Below, piece after piece: positions 34,392-41,906 of a stretch of DNA of 64,000 nt. Under the pieces are notes generated by a model. The model saw only the letters and a list, made by a program, of their open reading frames with translations, was not told the DNA's origin and searched no databases. A program made the position numbers and the translations under genes. Each line of letters opens with the position of its first letter. Positions within the stretch are counted from its first letter, which is position 1. Source of the DNA: Corallococcus sp. AS-1-6 (lineage in GTDB: Bacteria; Myxococcota; Myxococcia; Myxococcales; Myxococcaceae); contig NZ_JAIQDE010000033.1 of the NCBI RefSeq assembly GCF_020037015.1, forward strand, positions 1-64,000. The letters run 5' to 3'.

Positions 34392-37151
34392 ATGCGGAAG
34401 GTTAATCTGGATGGGATCGCGCCGGTGGCGATCTCTGGTTTTGCGTTTGCGTTGCCTGGCGCTCGCACCCTCGATGAGCTGGCGGAGGTGCTTCACGGGG
34501 GGAAGACGACGTATGGCCAGTGGCCGGAGGAGCGCATTCCCCGGGGGCTGTATCTGGATCCTTCAGCGGCCGTGGGCGCGGCCCGGACGTCCACGCTGCT
34601 GGGAGGCGTCGTGGAGGACGCCTCCCAGCGGCCGTGGGTGGTGGAGACGGCGCACCGGGCCCTGGCGTCGGCGGGGCTGGCTCCCGGCTCGCTGGGTGGG
34701 CAGCCCGTCCCGGTGTTCCTGGCGCACTCACGCGGTGGTGGCCACGGGCTCTACGACGCCGCGGTGCTGGCCGTGGCGGGCCAGCTCCAGCCGTATTTGG
34801 TGCACGGCGCGCATCCGAATGAGTTCTCCCATCAGGAGCTGACGGACCTCACCCGGAAGGTGCGCCAGTCGCTTCGGGAGTCGTTCGGACCGGACTTCGT
34901 GGAGGACCCGAGGGAGCGCGCCACGCACCGGCTCGCGAGCGCCATCGCGGAGGCGCTGGGCACGACGGAGAAGGCGCTGCTCGTGGATGGGAACTGCACC
35001 GGCGGTCTGGCCGCGATTGAACTGGCGGCGCGGGAGCTCGCGAAGGGAGCGCCGTGGGCCATCGCGGGGGCGCTGTCCTACGTCGACACGGTGAACCAGG
35101 TCCTCTATTCGAACTCACGCCTCCTGTCGTCCGAGGGCTGCTTCCCGTTCGCCCAGAAGGGGAACGGCACGGTCATCTCCGACGGCGTGGTGCTGCTGGT
35201 GCTCACGAGCCTGGAGCGGGCGACGCAGGAGCGGCTCCCCGTCCACGGAGTGATCCGCGGCGTCGGAGGGGCGAACGACGGCGCGGCCGAGGCGTACATG
35301 CTGGTCCCGAACCCGCGCGGCCACGGGCTGGCGGTGGGGCGTGCGCTCGAGCAGGCAGGCGTGGAGCCTCGGGAGCTGGGGGTGATCCTCGCGCACGGGA
35401 CGGGGACGCGGGCCGGTGACGCCGTGGAGGCGAAGGTCTTTGATCGCGCGCTGAAGGCGCATGGGGAGGAGGCCCGACCCACGTCGCCGGTGCCGGTGAT
35501 GTCGATCAAGGGGAACCTGGGGCACGCGAAGGAGGCCTCGGGGTTGGCGAACCTGGTCGCGCTGCTCGCCCTGTTCGAGTCCGGAGCCATTCCGGGACCG
35601 GTGCATGGGGACAAGCCCCGGAGCCTGCTCGAACCGGGAGGACTCATCGAGGTCGAGAAGACCGCCCGCTCATGGCCAGCGGGCGAGCAGCCGCGCATGG
35701 GAGGTGTGAGCGCCATCGCGAGCGGAGGCCAGAACTACCACGCGGTGGTGGAGGACCGGCCTTCTCCCGCGCGAGCCCAGGCGCTGCTGCGAGGCACGCG
35801 GAGGCGTACCGGGAGGAGCGACGAACCCATCGCCATCGTCGGGATGGCCGGTGCGTTCGCGGACGCTCCTGACCTGGGCGCGCTGTGGAGGAACCTGCTC
35901 CATGGCCGCAGGGCCTTCCGGAGGCTGGCGTTCGGGTTCGGGGCGCCGTTGGACCTGGATGCGTCCCGATTCACGGGCAACGCCAGCCAGTACGACGAAC
36001 GACCGGTCGACATCCTCCGGCATGATCCGCTCCACTACCTGCTGGTGGACCTGGCGCGCAGCGCGGCGTCGAAAGTCTCCATCGAGCGGGGGAGCAACAT
36101 CCCGGTGGTCGTCTCCGCGGAGCACTGCAGCGAATACGGACTGCGTCAGGTCGCCGCTGCGCGCCTGCCGGAGATCGAGGAACACCTTCAGCGCGTGTTG
36201 CGCGAGACGGGCAAGGACCCCAAGGGCGTGGCGCGGACCGTGCGTGCGGCGATGAAGCGCCTGTCGAACGACCTGCCGGAGCTGTGGGCCGGCAGCCTGT
36301 TCAACCTGTCGCCCAGCTTCATGGCGGCGAGGATCGCCCGAGCGTTCGATCTGACCGGCCCGACCTGCGCCATCGAAGCGGGAGGCGCGGCGGCGTCCAT
36401 GGGCGGTCTGGAGGTCGCATGCGGCCGGTTGTCATCGCGTGAAGCGGACGCGGTGTTCTGGGCGACCGCGGACATGCGACTCGGAGTCACGCGCATGGCC
36501 GACGAAGGCGCGATGGGGCTCCTGTCCCAGCGGGAGACACCGACCGCGTTCGACGCGGCGTCCGACGGGTATCTGCCGGGAGAAGGCGCCACGGTGTGCC
36601 TGCTGAGACGCTTGTCGGACGCGCGGGAGCGGGGGGAGCCGGTGCTCGGGATCATCCGTGCGGTGGGGAGCGCGTACGGAACGCCCGAGGACCACGGTCT
36701 CGTCTCCGAGCCCGCGATGAGCCTGGCCATCCGGCGCGCCTGGTCCCGGTGTGACGTGTCGGCGGACGCGCTCGCCTTCGTGGAGTGCTTCGGAAGTGGG
36801 CATGCCGCGAGCGACCGCGCGGAGCTCGCGGCCCTGGGGCGGACGCTCGGCGCAGCGCGAGCCCGGCCGCTCCCGCTGGGAGCCGTCATGCCGAACATCG
36901 GCCACACCGGTGCGGCCGCGGGAGCCGCGAGCCTGATGAAGGCACTGTTCACGCTGGCCGCGAAGCGGGCACCGGCAACCCTGGGCGTGACGGCTCCGCT
37001 CGCTGGAGCGGCCGACAATCTGCGCGTCCTCACGGAGCCACAAGAGCTGGAGGAGGCGCGCTTCGCGGGAGTCAACGCAGCGGGAAGCGGAGGCACCCAC
37101 TACCACGTCGTGCTCGAAGCCGGGCCCGACCTCCAGGTGCCAGGAACATGA
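34392..37151 (+). CDS. Tandem ketosynthase / degenerate ketosynthase (KS-CLF-like) protein
   Basis: This 919-aa protein contains two ketosynthase folds. The first keeps all catalytic residues: Cys202 in LVDGNCTGGLAA, His335 in LAHGTGTRAGD and His378 in KGNLGHAKEASG. The second has lost two of three: the nucleophile position is Gly665 (AIEAGGAAAS), the HGTGT His is Phe800 (VECFGSGHAA), and only His838 (NIGHTG) remains. It still has GYLPGEGA. An active KS followed by an inactive one is the arrangement of PfaC-type PUFA synthases and of KS/chain-length-factor pairs. No AT, ACP or dehydratase is attached, so these must act in trans. I use ATG 34392; a TTG six bases upstream is also open. Confidence 0.87.
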   Translation: MRKVNLDGIAPVAISGFAFALPGARTLDELAEVLHGGKTTYGQWPEERIPRGLYLDPSAAVGAARTSTLLGGVVEDASQRPWVVETAHRALASAGLAPGSLGGQPVPVFLAHSRGGGHGLYDAAVLAVAGQLQPYLVHGAHPNEFSHQELTDLTRKVRQSLRESFGPDFVEDPRERATHRLASAIAEALGTTEKALLVDGNCTGGLAAIELAARELAKGAPWAIAGALSYVDTVNQVLYSNSRLLSSEGCFPFAQKGNGTVISDGVVLLVLTSLERATQERLPVHGVIRGVGGANDGAAEAYMLVPNPRGHGLAVGRALEQAGVEPRELGVILAHGTGTRAGDAVEAKVFDRALKAHGEEARPTSPVPVMSIKGNLGHAKEASGLANLVALLALFESGAIPGPVHGDKPRSLLEPGGLIEVEKTARSWPAGEQPRMGGVSAIASGGQNYHAVVEDRPSPARAQALLRGTRRRTGRSDEPIAIVGMAGAFADAPDLGALWRNLLHGRRAFRRLAFGFGAPLDLDASRFTGNASQYDERPVDILRHDPLHYLLVDLARSAASKVSIERGSNIPVVVSAEHCSEYGLRQVAAARLPEIEEHLQRVLRETGKDPKGVARTVRAAMKRLSNDLPELWAGSLFNLSPSFMAARIARAFDLTGPTCAIEAGGAAASMGGLEVACGRLSSREADAVFWATADMRLGVTRMADEGAMGLLSQRETPTAFDAASDGYLPGEGATVCLLRRLSDARERGEPVLGIIRAVGSAYGTPEDHGLVSEPAMSLAIRRAWSRCDVSADALAFVECFGSGHAASDRAELAALGRTLGAARARPLPLGAVMPNIGHTGAAAGAASLMKALFTLAAKRAPATLGVTAPLAGAADNLRVLTEPQELEEARFAGVNAAGSGGTHYHVVLEAGPDLQVPGT

Positions 37152-37273
37152 TCCTCCACCCGGACGCAGAACAGAGCGCTCCCTGCATCATGGCTTGGGG
37201 CGCTGCATGGGCCCATCAGGAGACAGTGCGTTCCGCGCAGGGCATGACCCGGTTCATGGGAGGCCGGTCGTGA
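37148..37273 (+). CDS. Possible 41-aa coupled small ORF
   Basis: ATG 37148 overlaps the KS-CLF stop as ATGA, and its own TGA overlaps the GTG start of the thioesterase as GTGA. This double coupling is the only reason to consider it real. The peptide begins MILHPDAEQSAPC and has no recognisable domain. It lies in a degenerate tandem repeat, which may simply be filler between two genes. Confidence 0.3.
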   Translation: MILHPDAEQSAPCIMAWGAAWAHQETVRSAQGMTRFMGGRS

Positions 37274-37369
37274 ACGGGCACCCCCATGAGGCGCAAGAGA
37301 ACAGCGCTTCCCGGCCAGGGCACGGGTCGAATCATGGGGCGCCGGCCGCGCACGGGGCGCACCTTGATG
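37160..37369 (+). repeat. Degenerate tandem repeat of about 78 bases
   Basis: Two adjacent units (from about 37217 and 37295) share a period near 78 bases, with common blocks such as cagGGCA...TCATGGG...CGGGGC. A weaker third unit lies upstream from about 37160. In the thioesterase frame the two units read as related 26-residue segments (SAFRAGHDPVHG / SASRPGHGSNHG). Confidence 0.5.
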
Positions 37370-37875
37370 CACCGGAGGACGTCCTGGCGCGGTTGGCCCA
37401 GGAACTTCATGCACGCATCCCGATGACGAAGTTCCTCGGGATCCACTTCGAGTCATTCGAACCTGGGCGCATCGTGCTCACGGCTCCACTGGGACCTTCG
37501 CTCAACCACCGGGGCACGGCCTTCGGTCCTGGGGTGTTCACCTCGGCGGGGCTCGCGCCGTGGCTGCTGCTGGTACGGGCGGCGTGGGCGGAGCGGCTCG
37601 CCGTGCAGATCCTCCTTCGCCGCTGCGAGTTCGCCATCCATCGGCCCATCACCCACGACTACCGGGCCCGCTGTGACACGCTGCCCGCGCTGGAGGCCGA
37701 CACGCTTCGTCAGGGAGGCAAGGTGCGGCTCACGGCGACGTCGCAGGTCTTCATCGACGAAGGCGAGCCCGCCGCGACCTACACGGCGCACTTCACGTTG
37801 CTGGGCCAGCCTGCTTCCTCCAGCGGAGGAGAAGGCGACCTGGCGTTGCCCTTTCCGGAGGCGTGGCGGACGTGA
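37270..37875 (+). CDS. Hot-dog-fold thioesterase (YiiD C-terminal-like)
   Basis: This 201-aa protein resembles the YiiD_C thioesterase domain. Conserved stretches are IPMTKFLGIHFESFEPGRI, LGPSLNHRGTAFGPGVFTS and a second half with LLRRCEFAIHRPITHDY. It probably hydrolyses an acyl-ACP or acyl-CoA and may release the product of the upstream KS-CLF protein. I start it at GTG 37270, six bases after GGGAGG. The frame is open to ATG 37195, which would add a repeat-derived, low-complexity N-terminus. Its stop overlaps the reductase start. Confidence 0.75.
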   Translation: MNGHPHEAQENSASRPGHGSNHGAPAAHGAHLDAPEDVLARLAQELHARIPMTKFLGIHFESFEPGRIVLTAPLGPSLNHRGTAFGPGVFTSAGLAPWLLLVRAAWAERLAVQILLRRCEFAIHRPITHDYRARCDTLPALEADTLRQGGKVRLTATSQVFIDEGEPAATYTAHFTLLGQPASSSGGEGDLALPFPEAWRT

Positions 37876-38831
37876 TCCACCGAAAGCTGGGCGGCATCGA
37901 CGTCTCGGTCTTCGCGCTGGGGGCTGCCAACTTCGGAGGCATCGGGAGCTCCCGGAAGCTGCTGGGCCAGGGAGAGACCGAAGCCGAAGCGCACGCGCTC
38001 CTGGATCGCGCGGTGGCGCTGGGGATCAACCTCATCGACACGGCGGGCACCTACGCGGACGGAGCCAGCGAGGCCATCATCGGCGCGTGGTTGGCGTCAC
38101 GTGGCGCAGCGACGCGGGACCGGGTGCTCATCTCGTCCAAGGTGGGACTTCGTGGCGGGCTCGCGCGGAAGCACGTGTTCGCGGAGGTGGACCGGTCGCT
38201 CGCACGGCTCCGCGTCGACACGCTCGACTTCTACCTGGCGCACGTGCCGGACCCCGCCACGTCGTGGGACGACGTCCTGGACACCTTCCAGGCGCTCGTG
38301 AGGGCAGGCAAGGTCCGCCGCTTCGGCTTGTCGAACGTGACCGCGAGCGACCTCTGGCGCTGCGCCGCTCCGCGCTCGGGCGGACCGGTGGGGTTCGGCT
38401 GGGTCCAGAACCGCTTCAACCTGCTCGAACAGGACGACGCGCACAACGGCGTGCTGGAGGCCTGCGCGAAGCTGGGGCTCCAGTACACGCCCTATTCACC
38501 GCTGGCGGGCGGCCTGCTGAGCGGCAGGTACGCCATCGCGGGTGACATCCCGGAAGGCACGCGCATCGGACAGCGCAGGGACCTCTACGCGAAGGCGTGG
38601 ACTCCGGAGAACGCGGCCCGCGTCGAACAGCTCAAGGCGAAGGCCGCCGCCCACGCACTGTCACCGTCGGGCCTGGCCACCTGGTGGCTGGTGCACTGTC
38701 CCTTCGTGACGTCGATCCTCGTCGGCGCGCGCAGCCCGGATCAGCTCGAGCAACTGGTGACCGAGGCGTCGAGCCTGCCCGCGAACGACGACCTCTGGCG
38801 AAGCCTCGCGGCCCCTTCCACCCAGGAGTGA
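37872..38831 (+). CDS. Aldo/keto reductase
   Basis: This 319-aa TIM-barrel oxidoreductase has NLIDTAGTYADGASE (catalytic Asp and Tyr), VLISSKVG (Lys), TLDFYLAHVPDP (in place of the usual His region) and VRRFGLSNVTASDL. It reduces an aldehyde or ketone with NADPH. In this operon it could reduce the beta-keto group left by the KS. I place the start at GTG 37872, overlapping the thioesterase stop as GTGA. GTG 37863 is possible but sits too close to the GGAGG ribosome site. Confidence 0.88.
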   Translation: MIHRKLGGIDVSVFALGAANFGGIGSSRKLLGQGETEAEAHALLDRAVALGINLIDTAGTYADGASEAIIGAWLASRGAATRDRVLISSKVGLRGGLARKHVFAEVDRSLARLRVDTLDFYLAHVPDPATSWDDVLDTFQALVRAGKVRRFGLSNVTASDLWRCAAPRSGGPVGFGWVQNRFNLLEQDDAHNGVLEACAKLGLQYTPYSPLAGGLLSGRYAIAGDIPEGTRIGQRRDLYAKAWTPENAARVEQLKAKAAAHALSPSGLATWWLVHCPFVTSILVGARSPDQLEQLVTEASSLPANDDLWRSLAAPSTQE

Positions 38832-38835
38832 CGAC

Positions 38836-39840
38836 ATGCGAGCGATTGTCTGCGGGACGTGGGGCGGGCCCGAACAGCTCACCCTCGCGGAGGTCCCCGA
38901 GCCCGTTCCGAAGCCCGACGAGGTGAAGATCGACGTGCGCGCCTGCAGCGTGAACTTCGCCGACCTCCTCATGATTGGAGGCACCTATCAGACGCGGCCC
39001 GCGCTGCCCTTCGTCCCAGGGCTGGAGGCCGCCGGCACCATCGCCAGCGCCCCCGAAGGCTCGGGCTTCCAGCCTGGAGACCGCGTCGTGGCCATCCTGT
39101 GGCACGGAGGCTATGCCGAGCAGGCAGTGGCCTCCGTGAGGGAGACCTTCCTGCTGCCAGCAGGCGTCTCCTTCGACGTCGCCGCCGCGCTGACCAGCGC
39201 CTACGTGAGCACCGCCCTGGCGCTGATCCGCGTCGCGCACCTGAAGCCGTCGGAGGTCCTCCTCGTGCTGGGCGCCAGCGGAGGCGTGGGGCTCGCGGCG
39301 GTGCAACTGGGCAAGGCGTTGGGGGCCACCGTCATCGCGGTCGCGAGCACGCCGGACAAGCTCGCCATCGCGCGTGAAGCGGGCGCGGACCACGTCATCA
39401 GCCACGCCGCCGGAGACTGGAAGGAGCAGGTCCTCGCAGTCGCCGGAGCCTCCGGGGTGAGCGTCTGCTTCGATCCGGTCGGTGGCCCGCTCTTCGACCC
39501 GGCGCTCTCGACGCTGGGGTGGGGTGGCCGCTACGTGCTCGTGGGCTTCGCCGCGGGACAGGTCCCGAACATCCCCGCCAACCGGCTGCTCGTGAAGCAC
39601 CGCGCGGTGCTGGGGTCGTCGCTGCGTTACTTCCGCTACCACGACCCGGCGGCGCTCCGCGAAACCCTGGAGCAGCTCTTCGCCTGGTATGCGCAGGGCC
39701 GCATCCTCCCGCGCATTACCGCGCGCCTCCCCCTGGCGCGAACCGCCGACGGCCTGCGCACCCTCGCGGAGCGACGCGCCATCGGCAAGGTCGTGGTCCA
39801 CGTCCGCGAGGACCAGGACGCACCGCGCGACACCCGGTGA
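38836..39840 (+). CDS. NADPH:quinone oxidoreductase-type reductase (zinc-free MDR)
   Basis: This 334-aa medium-chain dehydrogenase/reductase lacks zinc ligands and has RACSVNFADLLMIGGTYQ, FVPGLEAAGTI, the cofactor loop VLGASGGVGLAAVQLGKALG and CFDPVGGPLFDPAL, typical of QOR and enoyl-thioester reductases. It follows the aldo/keto reductase by four bases. A KS, a ketoreductase-like enzyme and an enoyl-reductase-like enzyme together give most of a trans-acting fatty acid or polyketide cycle, with only a dehydratase missing. Confidence 0.9.
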   Translation: MRAIVCGTWGGPEQLTLAEVPEPVPKPDEVKIDVRACSVNFADLLMIGGTYQTRPALPFVPGLEAAGTIASAPEGSGFQPGDRVVAILWHGGYAEQAVASVRETFLLPAGVSFDVAAALTSAYVSTALALIRVAHLKPSEVLLVLGASGGVGLAAVQLGKALGATVIAVASTPDKLAIAREAGADHVISHAAGDWKEQVLAVAGASGVSVCFDPVGGPLFDPALSTLGWGGRYVLVGFAAGQVPNIPANRLLVKHRAVLGSSLRYFRYHDPAALRETLEQLFAWYAQGRILPRITARLPLARTADGLRTLAERRAIGKVVVHVREDQDAPRDTR

Positions 39841-39844
39841 CTCG

Positions 39845-39871
39845 CGGAGGCAAGAGCCGGGACCTTCCGCC
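39845..39871. terminator. Possible bidirectional hairpin between convergent genes
   Basis: GCGGAGG and CCTTCCGC flank a short loop and pair with one bulged base in the 55-base gap between the reductase and the convergent acyl-CoA dehydrogenase. There is no T-tract on either side, so this is a weak call. Confidence 0.3.
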
Positions 39872-39895
39872 CGTCGCTCCGTGCGCCGCCCGTCG

Positions 39896-41050
39896 CTACG
39901 TGAACGAGCGGGGCAGCCCCAGGACGTGCTGGCTGATGTACGACAGGGCCATGTTCCGGCTCACGGGCGCGTTGATGAACAGGCGCACCTCCCGGAACTT
40001 GCGCTCCACGTCGTACTCCTCGGCGAAGCCATAGCCCCCGTAGGTGTCCATGCAGGCATTGGCGGCCTCCCAGGCGGCTTCGGCGGCCAGGTACTTCGCC
40101 ATGTTCGCTTCGGCTCCGCAGGGCTGGTGGCTGTCGAACAGCGTCGCGGCCTGCTCCGTCAGCAGGGACGCGGCCGTGAGCGCCGTGTGCGCCTTCGCGA
40201 TGGGGAACTGCACGCCCTGGTTCGCCCCGATGGGCTTGCCGAACACGACGCGCTCCTGCGCATAGGTGACGGCCTTCTCGATGAACCAGCGCCCATCCCC
40301 GATGGCCTCCGACGCGACGAGCACCCGCTCCGCGTTCATGCCATCCAGGATGTATGAGAAGCCCTTGCCCTCTTCGCCAATCAACCCCTCGGCGGGCACT
40401 TCGACGTTCTCGAAGAACAGCGCGTTCGTCGCATGGTTGAGCATGGTCCGGATGGGCCGGACCTCCAGCCCCTGCGTCTTCCGCAGGTCGAGCAGGAACA
40501 CGCTCATCCCGTCCGTCTTCTTGCGCACCTCCGCCCGGGGCGTCGTCCGGGCGAGCAGGAGCATCAGGTCGGACTGGAGCACGCGCGAGATGAAGATCTT
40601 CTGCCCGTTCACGACGTAGCGGTCCCCGCGCCGGACCGCCGTCGTCTCGATGGCGGTGGTGTCCGAGCCCGAGTTGGGCTCCGTCACCCCGAAGGCCTGG
40701 AGCCGCAGCCGGCCCGCGGCGATCTCCGGCAGATACCGCTGCTTCTGCTCCGCGGAGCCGTGCCTGAGGAGCACGTTCATCACATACATCTGCGCATGAC
40801 ACGCGGACGCATTCCCGCCGAAGTGGTTGATCTCCCCCAGCACGACCGCCGCTTCGCGCAGGCCCAGCCCCGCGCCGCCGTACTCGGCCGGGATGAGCGC
40901 GGCCAGCAAGCCGGCCTCAGTGAGGGCCTGGACGAAGGCGTGAGGGTATTCACGCTCCGCGTCGAGGGTGCGCCAGTACTTCGGGGGGAAGCGGTTGCAC
41001 AGGGCACGCACGGACGCGCGGATCGCGTCCCGGGTCTCGGTGGAATCCAT
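39896..41050 (-). CDS. Acyl-CoA dehydrogenase
   Basis: This 384-aa flavoenzyme has the family layout: LIPAEYGGAGLGLREAAVV, QAFGVTEPNSGSDTTAI (FAD/substrate signature), GDRYVVNGQKIFIS, RVVFGKPIGANQGVQFPIA and the C-terminal ANACMDTYGGYGFAEEY, which follows the usual signature-2 pattern. It oxidises an acyl-CoA or acyl-ACP to the 2-enoyl form. I start it at ATG 41050; the longer frame is antisense to the next gene. It converges on the KS-CLF operon and may feed it unsaturated acyl units, or act in general degradation. Confidence 0.92.
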   Translation of the reverse strand: MDSTETRDAIRASVRALCNRFPPKYWRTLDAEREYPHAFVQALTEAGLLAALIPAEYGGAGLGLREAAVVLGEINHFGGNASACHAQMYVMNVLLRHGSAEQKQRYLPEIAAGRLRLQAFGVTEPNSGSDTTAIETTAVRRGDRYVVNGQKIFISRVLQSDLMLLLARTTPRAEVRKKTDGMSVFLLDLRKTQGLEVRPIRTMLNHATNALFFENVEVPAEGLIGEEGKGFSYILDGMNAERVLVASEAIGDGRWFIEKAVTYAQERVVFGKPIGANQGVQFPIAKAHTALTAASLLTEQAATLFDSHQPCGAEANMAKYLAAEAAWEAANACMDTYGGYGFAEEYDVERKFREVRLFINAPVSRNMALSYISQHVLGLPRSFT

Positions 41051-41159
41051 GCGCGAAGGATGTCCGTCCCCCCTTGCTGACTCCAGGACAGGGCGGGTCC
41101 GGGCCCGCGCACCGCGCGAGTCCACCCCCGGGGTCCGTTGGAGTAGAGTCCGCGGTTCC

Positions 41160-41897
41160 ATGGAGCGGAACGGCGCGGCGGCGATCATCATTGGCAACGA
41201 GGTCCTCACCGCGAAGGTGAAGGACGAGAACGGCCCCCACCTCATCCAGCGGCTGCGGGAGCTGGGCATTCCCCTCGTCTCGGTGGAGACCATCCTGGAC
41301 GACGTGGACGCCATCGTGGACGCGGTGTCCCGCGCCCGGCGCAAGGCCCGCTACGTCTTCACCAGCGGAGGCATTGGCCCCACCCACGACGACGTCACGG
41401 TGCGCGCGGTGGCGCTCGCGCTGGGCCGGCCCGTGGTGCGCCTGCCGGAGATGGTGTCGGCCATCCAGGCCCGCGCCGGCACGTCGCCGGTGACGCCAGA
41501 GTCCCTGCGCCTGGCGGACGCTCCCGAGGGCGCAGTGCTCCTGGCCCAGCCGGGCATGTGGTTCCCCGTGCTGACGGTGGGGGACATGTTCCTGCTGCCG
41601 GGGGTGCCGCAGCTCTTCCGGCTGCAACTGGAGACGGTGCTCTCACGGCTGAGCGGCACGCCGGTGCACCTGATCAACCTGTACTTCAACCTGGGCGAGA
41701 GCGCCCTGGCCGCCGTGCTGGACCGCGTGGCGCTGGACATGCCCCACGTGGCCATCGGCTCCTATCCGGTGTTCGACGCGGCCATGGACTACCGCGTGAA
41801 GGTGACGGTGGAGGCCACCGAGCGGGCCCACGTGGACGACGCCGTGGGCCGGCTGCTCGCGGGGTTCCCGGCGGACGCGCTGGTCCGCCGGGAGTAA
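41160..41897 (+). CDS. CinA-like molybdopterin-binding (MoCF) domain protein
   Basis: This 245-aa protein has the MoCF fold seen at the N-terminus of CinA: AAIIIGNEVLTAKVKDEN, FTSGGIGPTHDDVTVRAVA and MFLLPGVPQLFRLQLE. It lacks the C-terminal nicotinamide-nucleotide deamidase domain, so it is the short, single-domain version. Such proteins have been linked to competence or to ADP-ribose and nucleotide pyrophosphatase activity. The start is ATG 41160, divergent from the acyl-CoA dehydrogenase. The stop is 9 bases from the convergent TPR gene. Confidence 0.88.
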   Translation: MERNGAAAIIIGNEVLTAKVKDENGPHLIQRLRELGIPLVSVETILDDVDAIVDAVSRARRKARYVFTSGGIGPTHDDVTVRAVALALGRPVVRLPEMVSAIQARAGTSPVTPESLRLADAPEGAVLLAQPGMWFPVLTVGDMFLLPGVPQLFRLQLETVLSRLSGTPVHLINLYFNLGESALAAVLDRVALDMPHVAIGSYPVFDAAMDYRVKVTVEATERAHVDDAVGRLLAGFPADALVRRE

Positions 41898-41906
41898 CGC
41901 GCCGGA

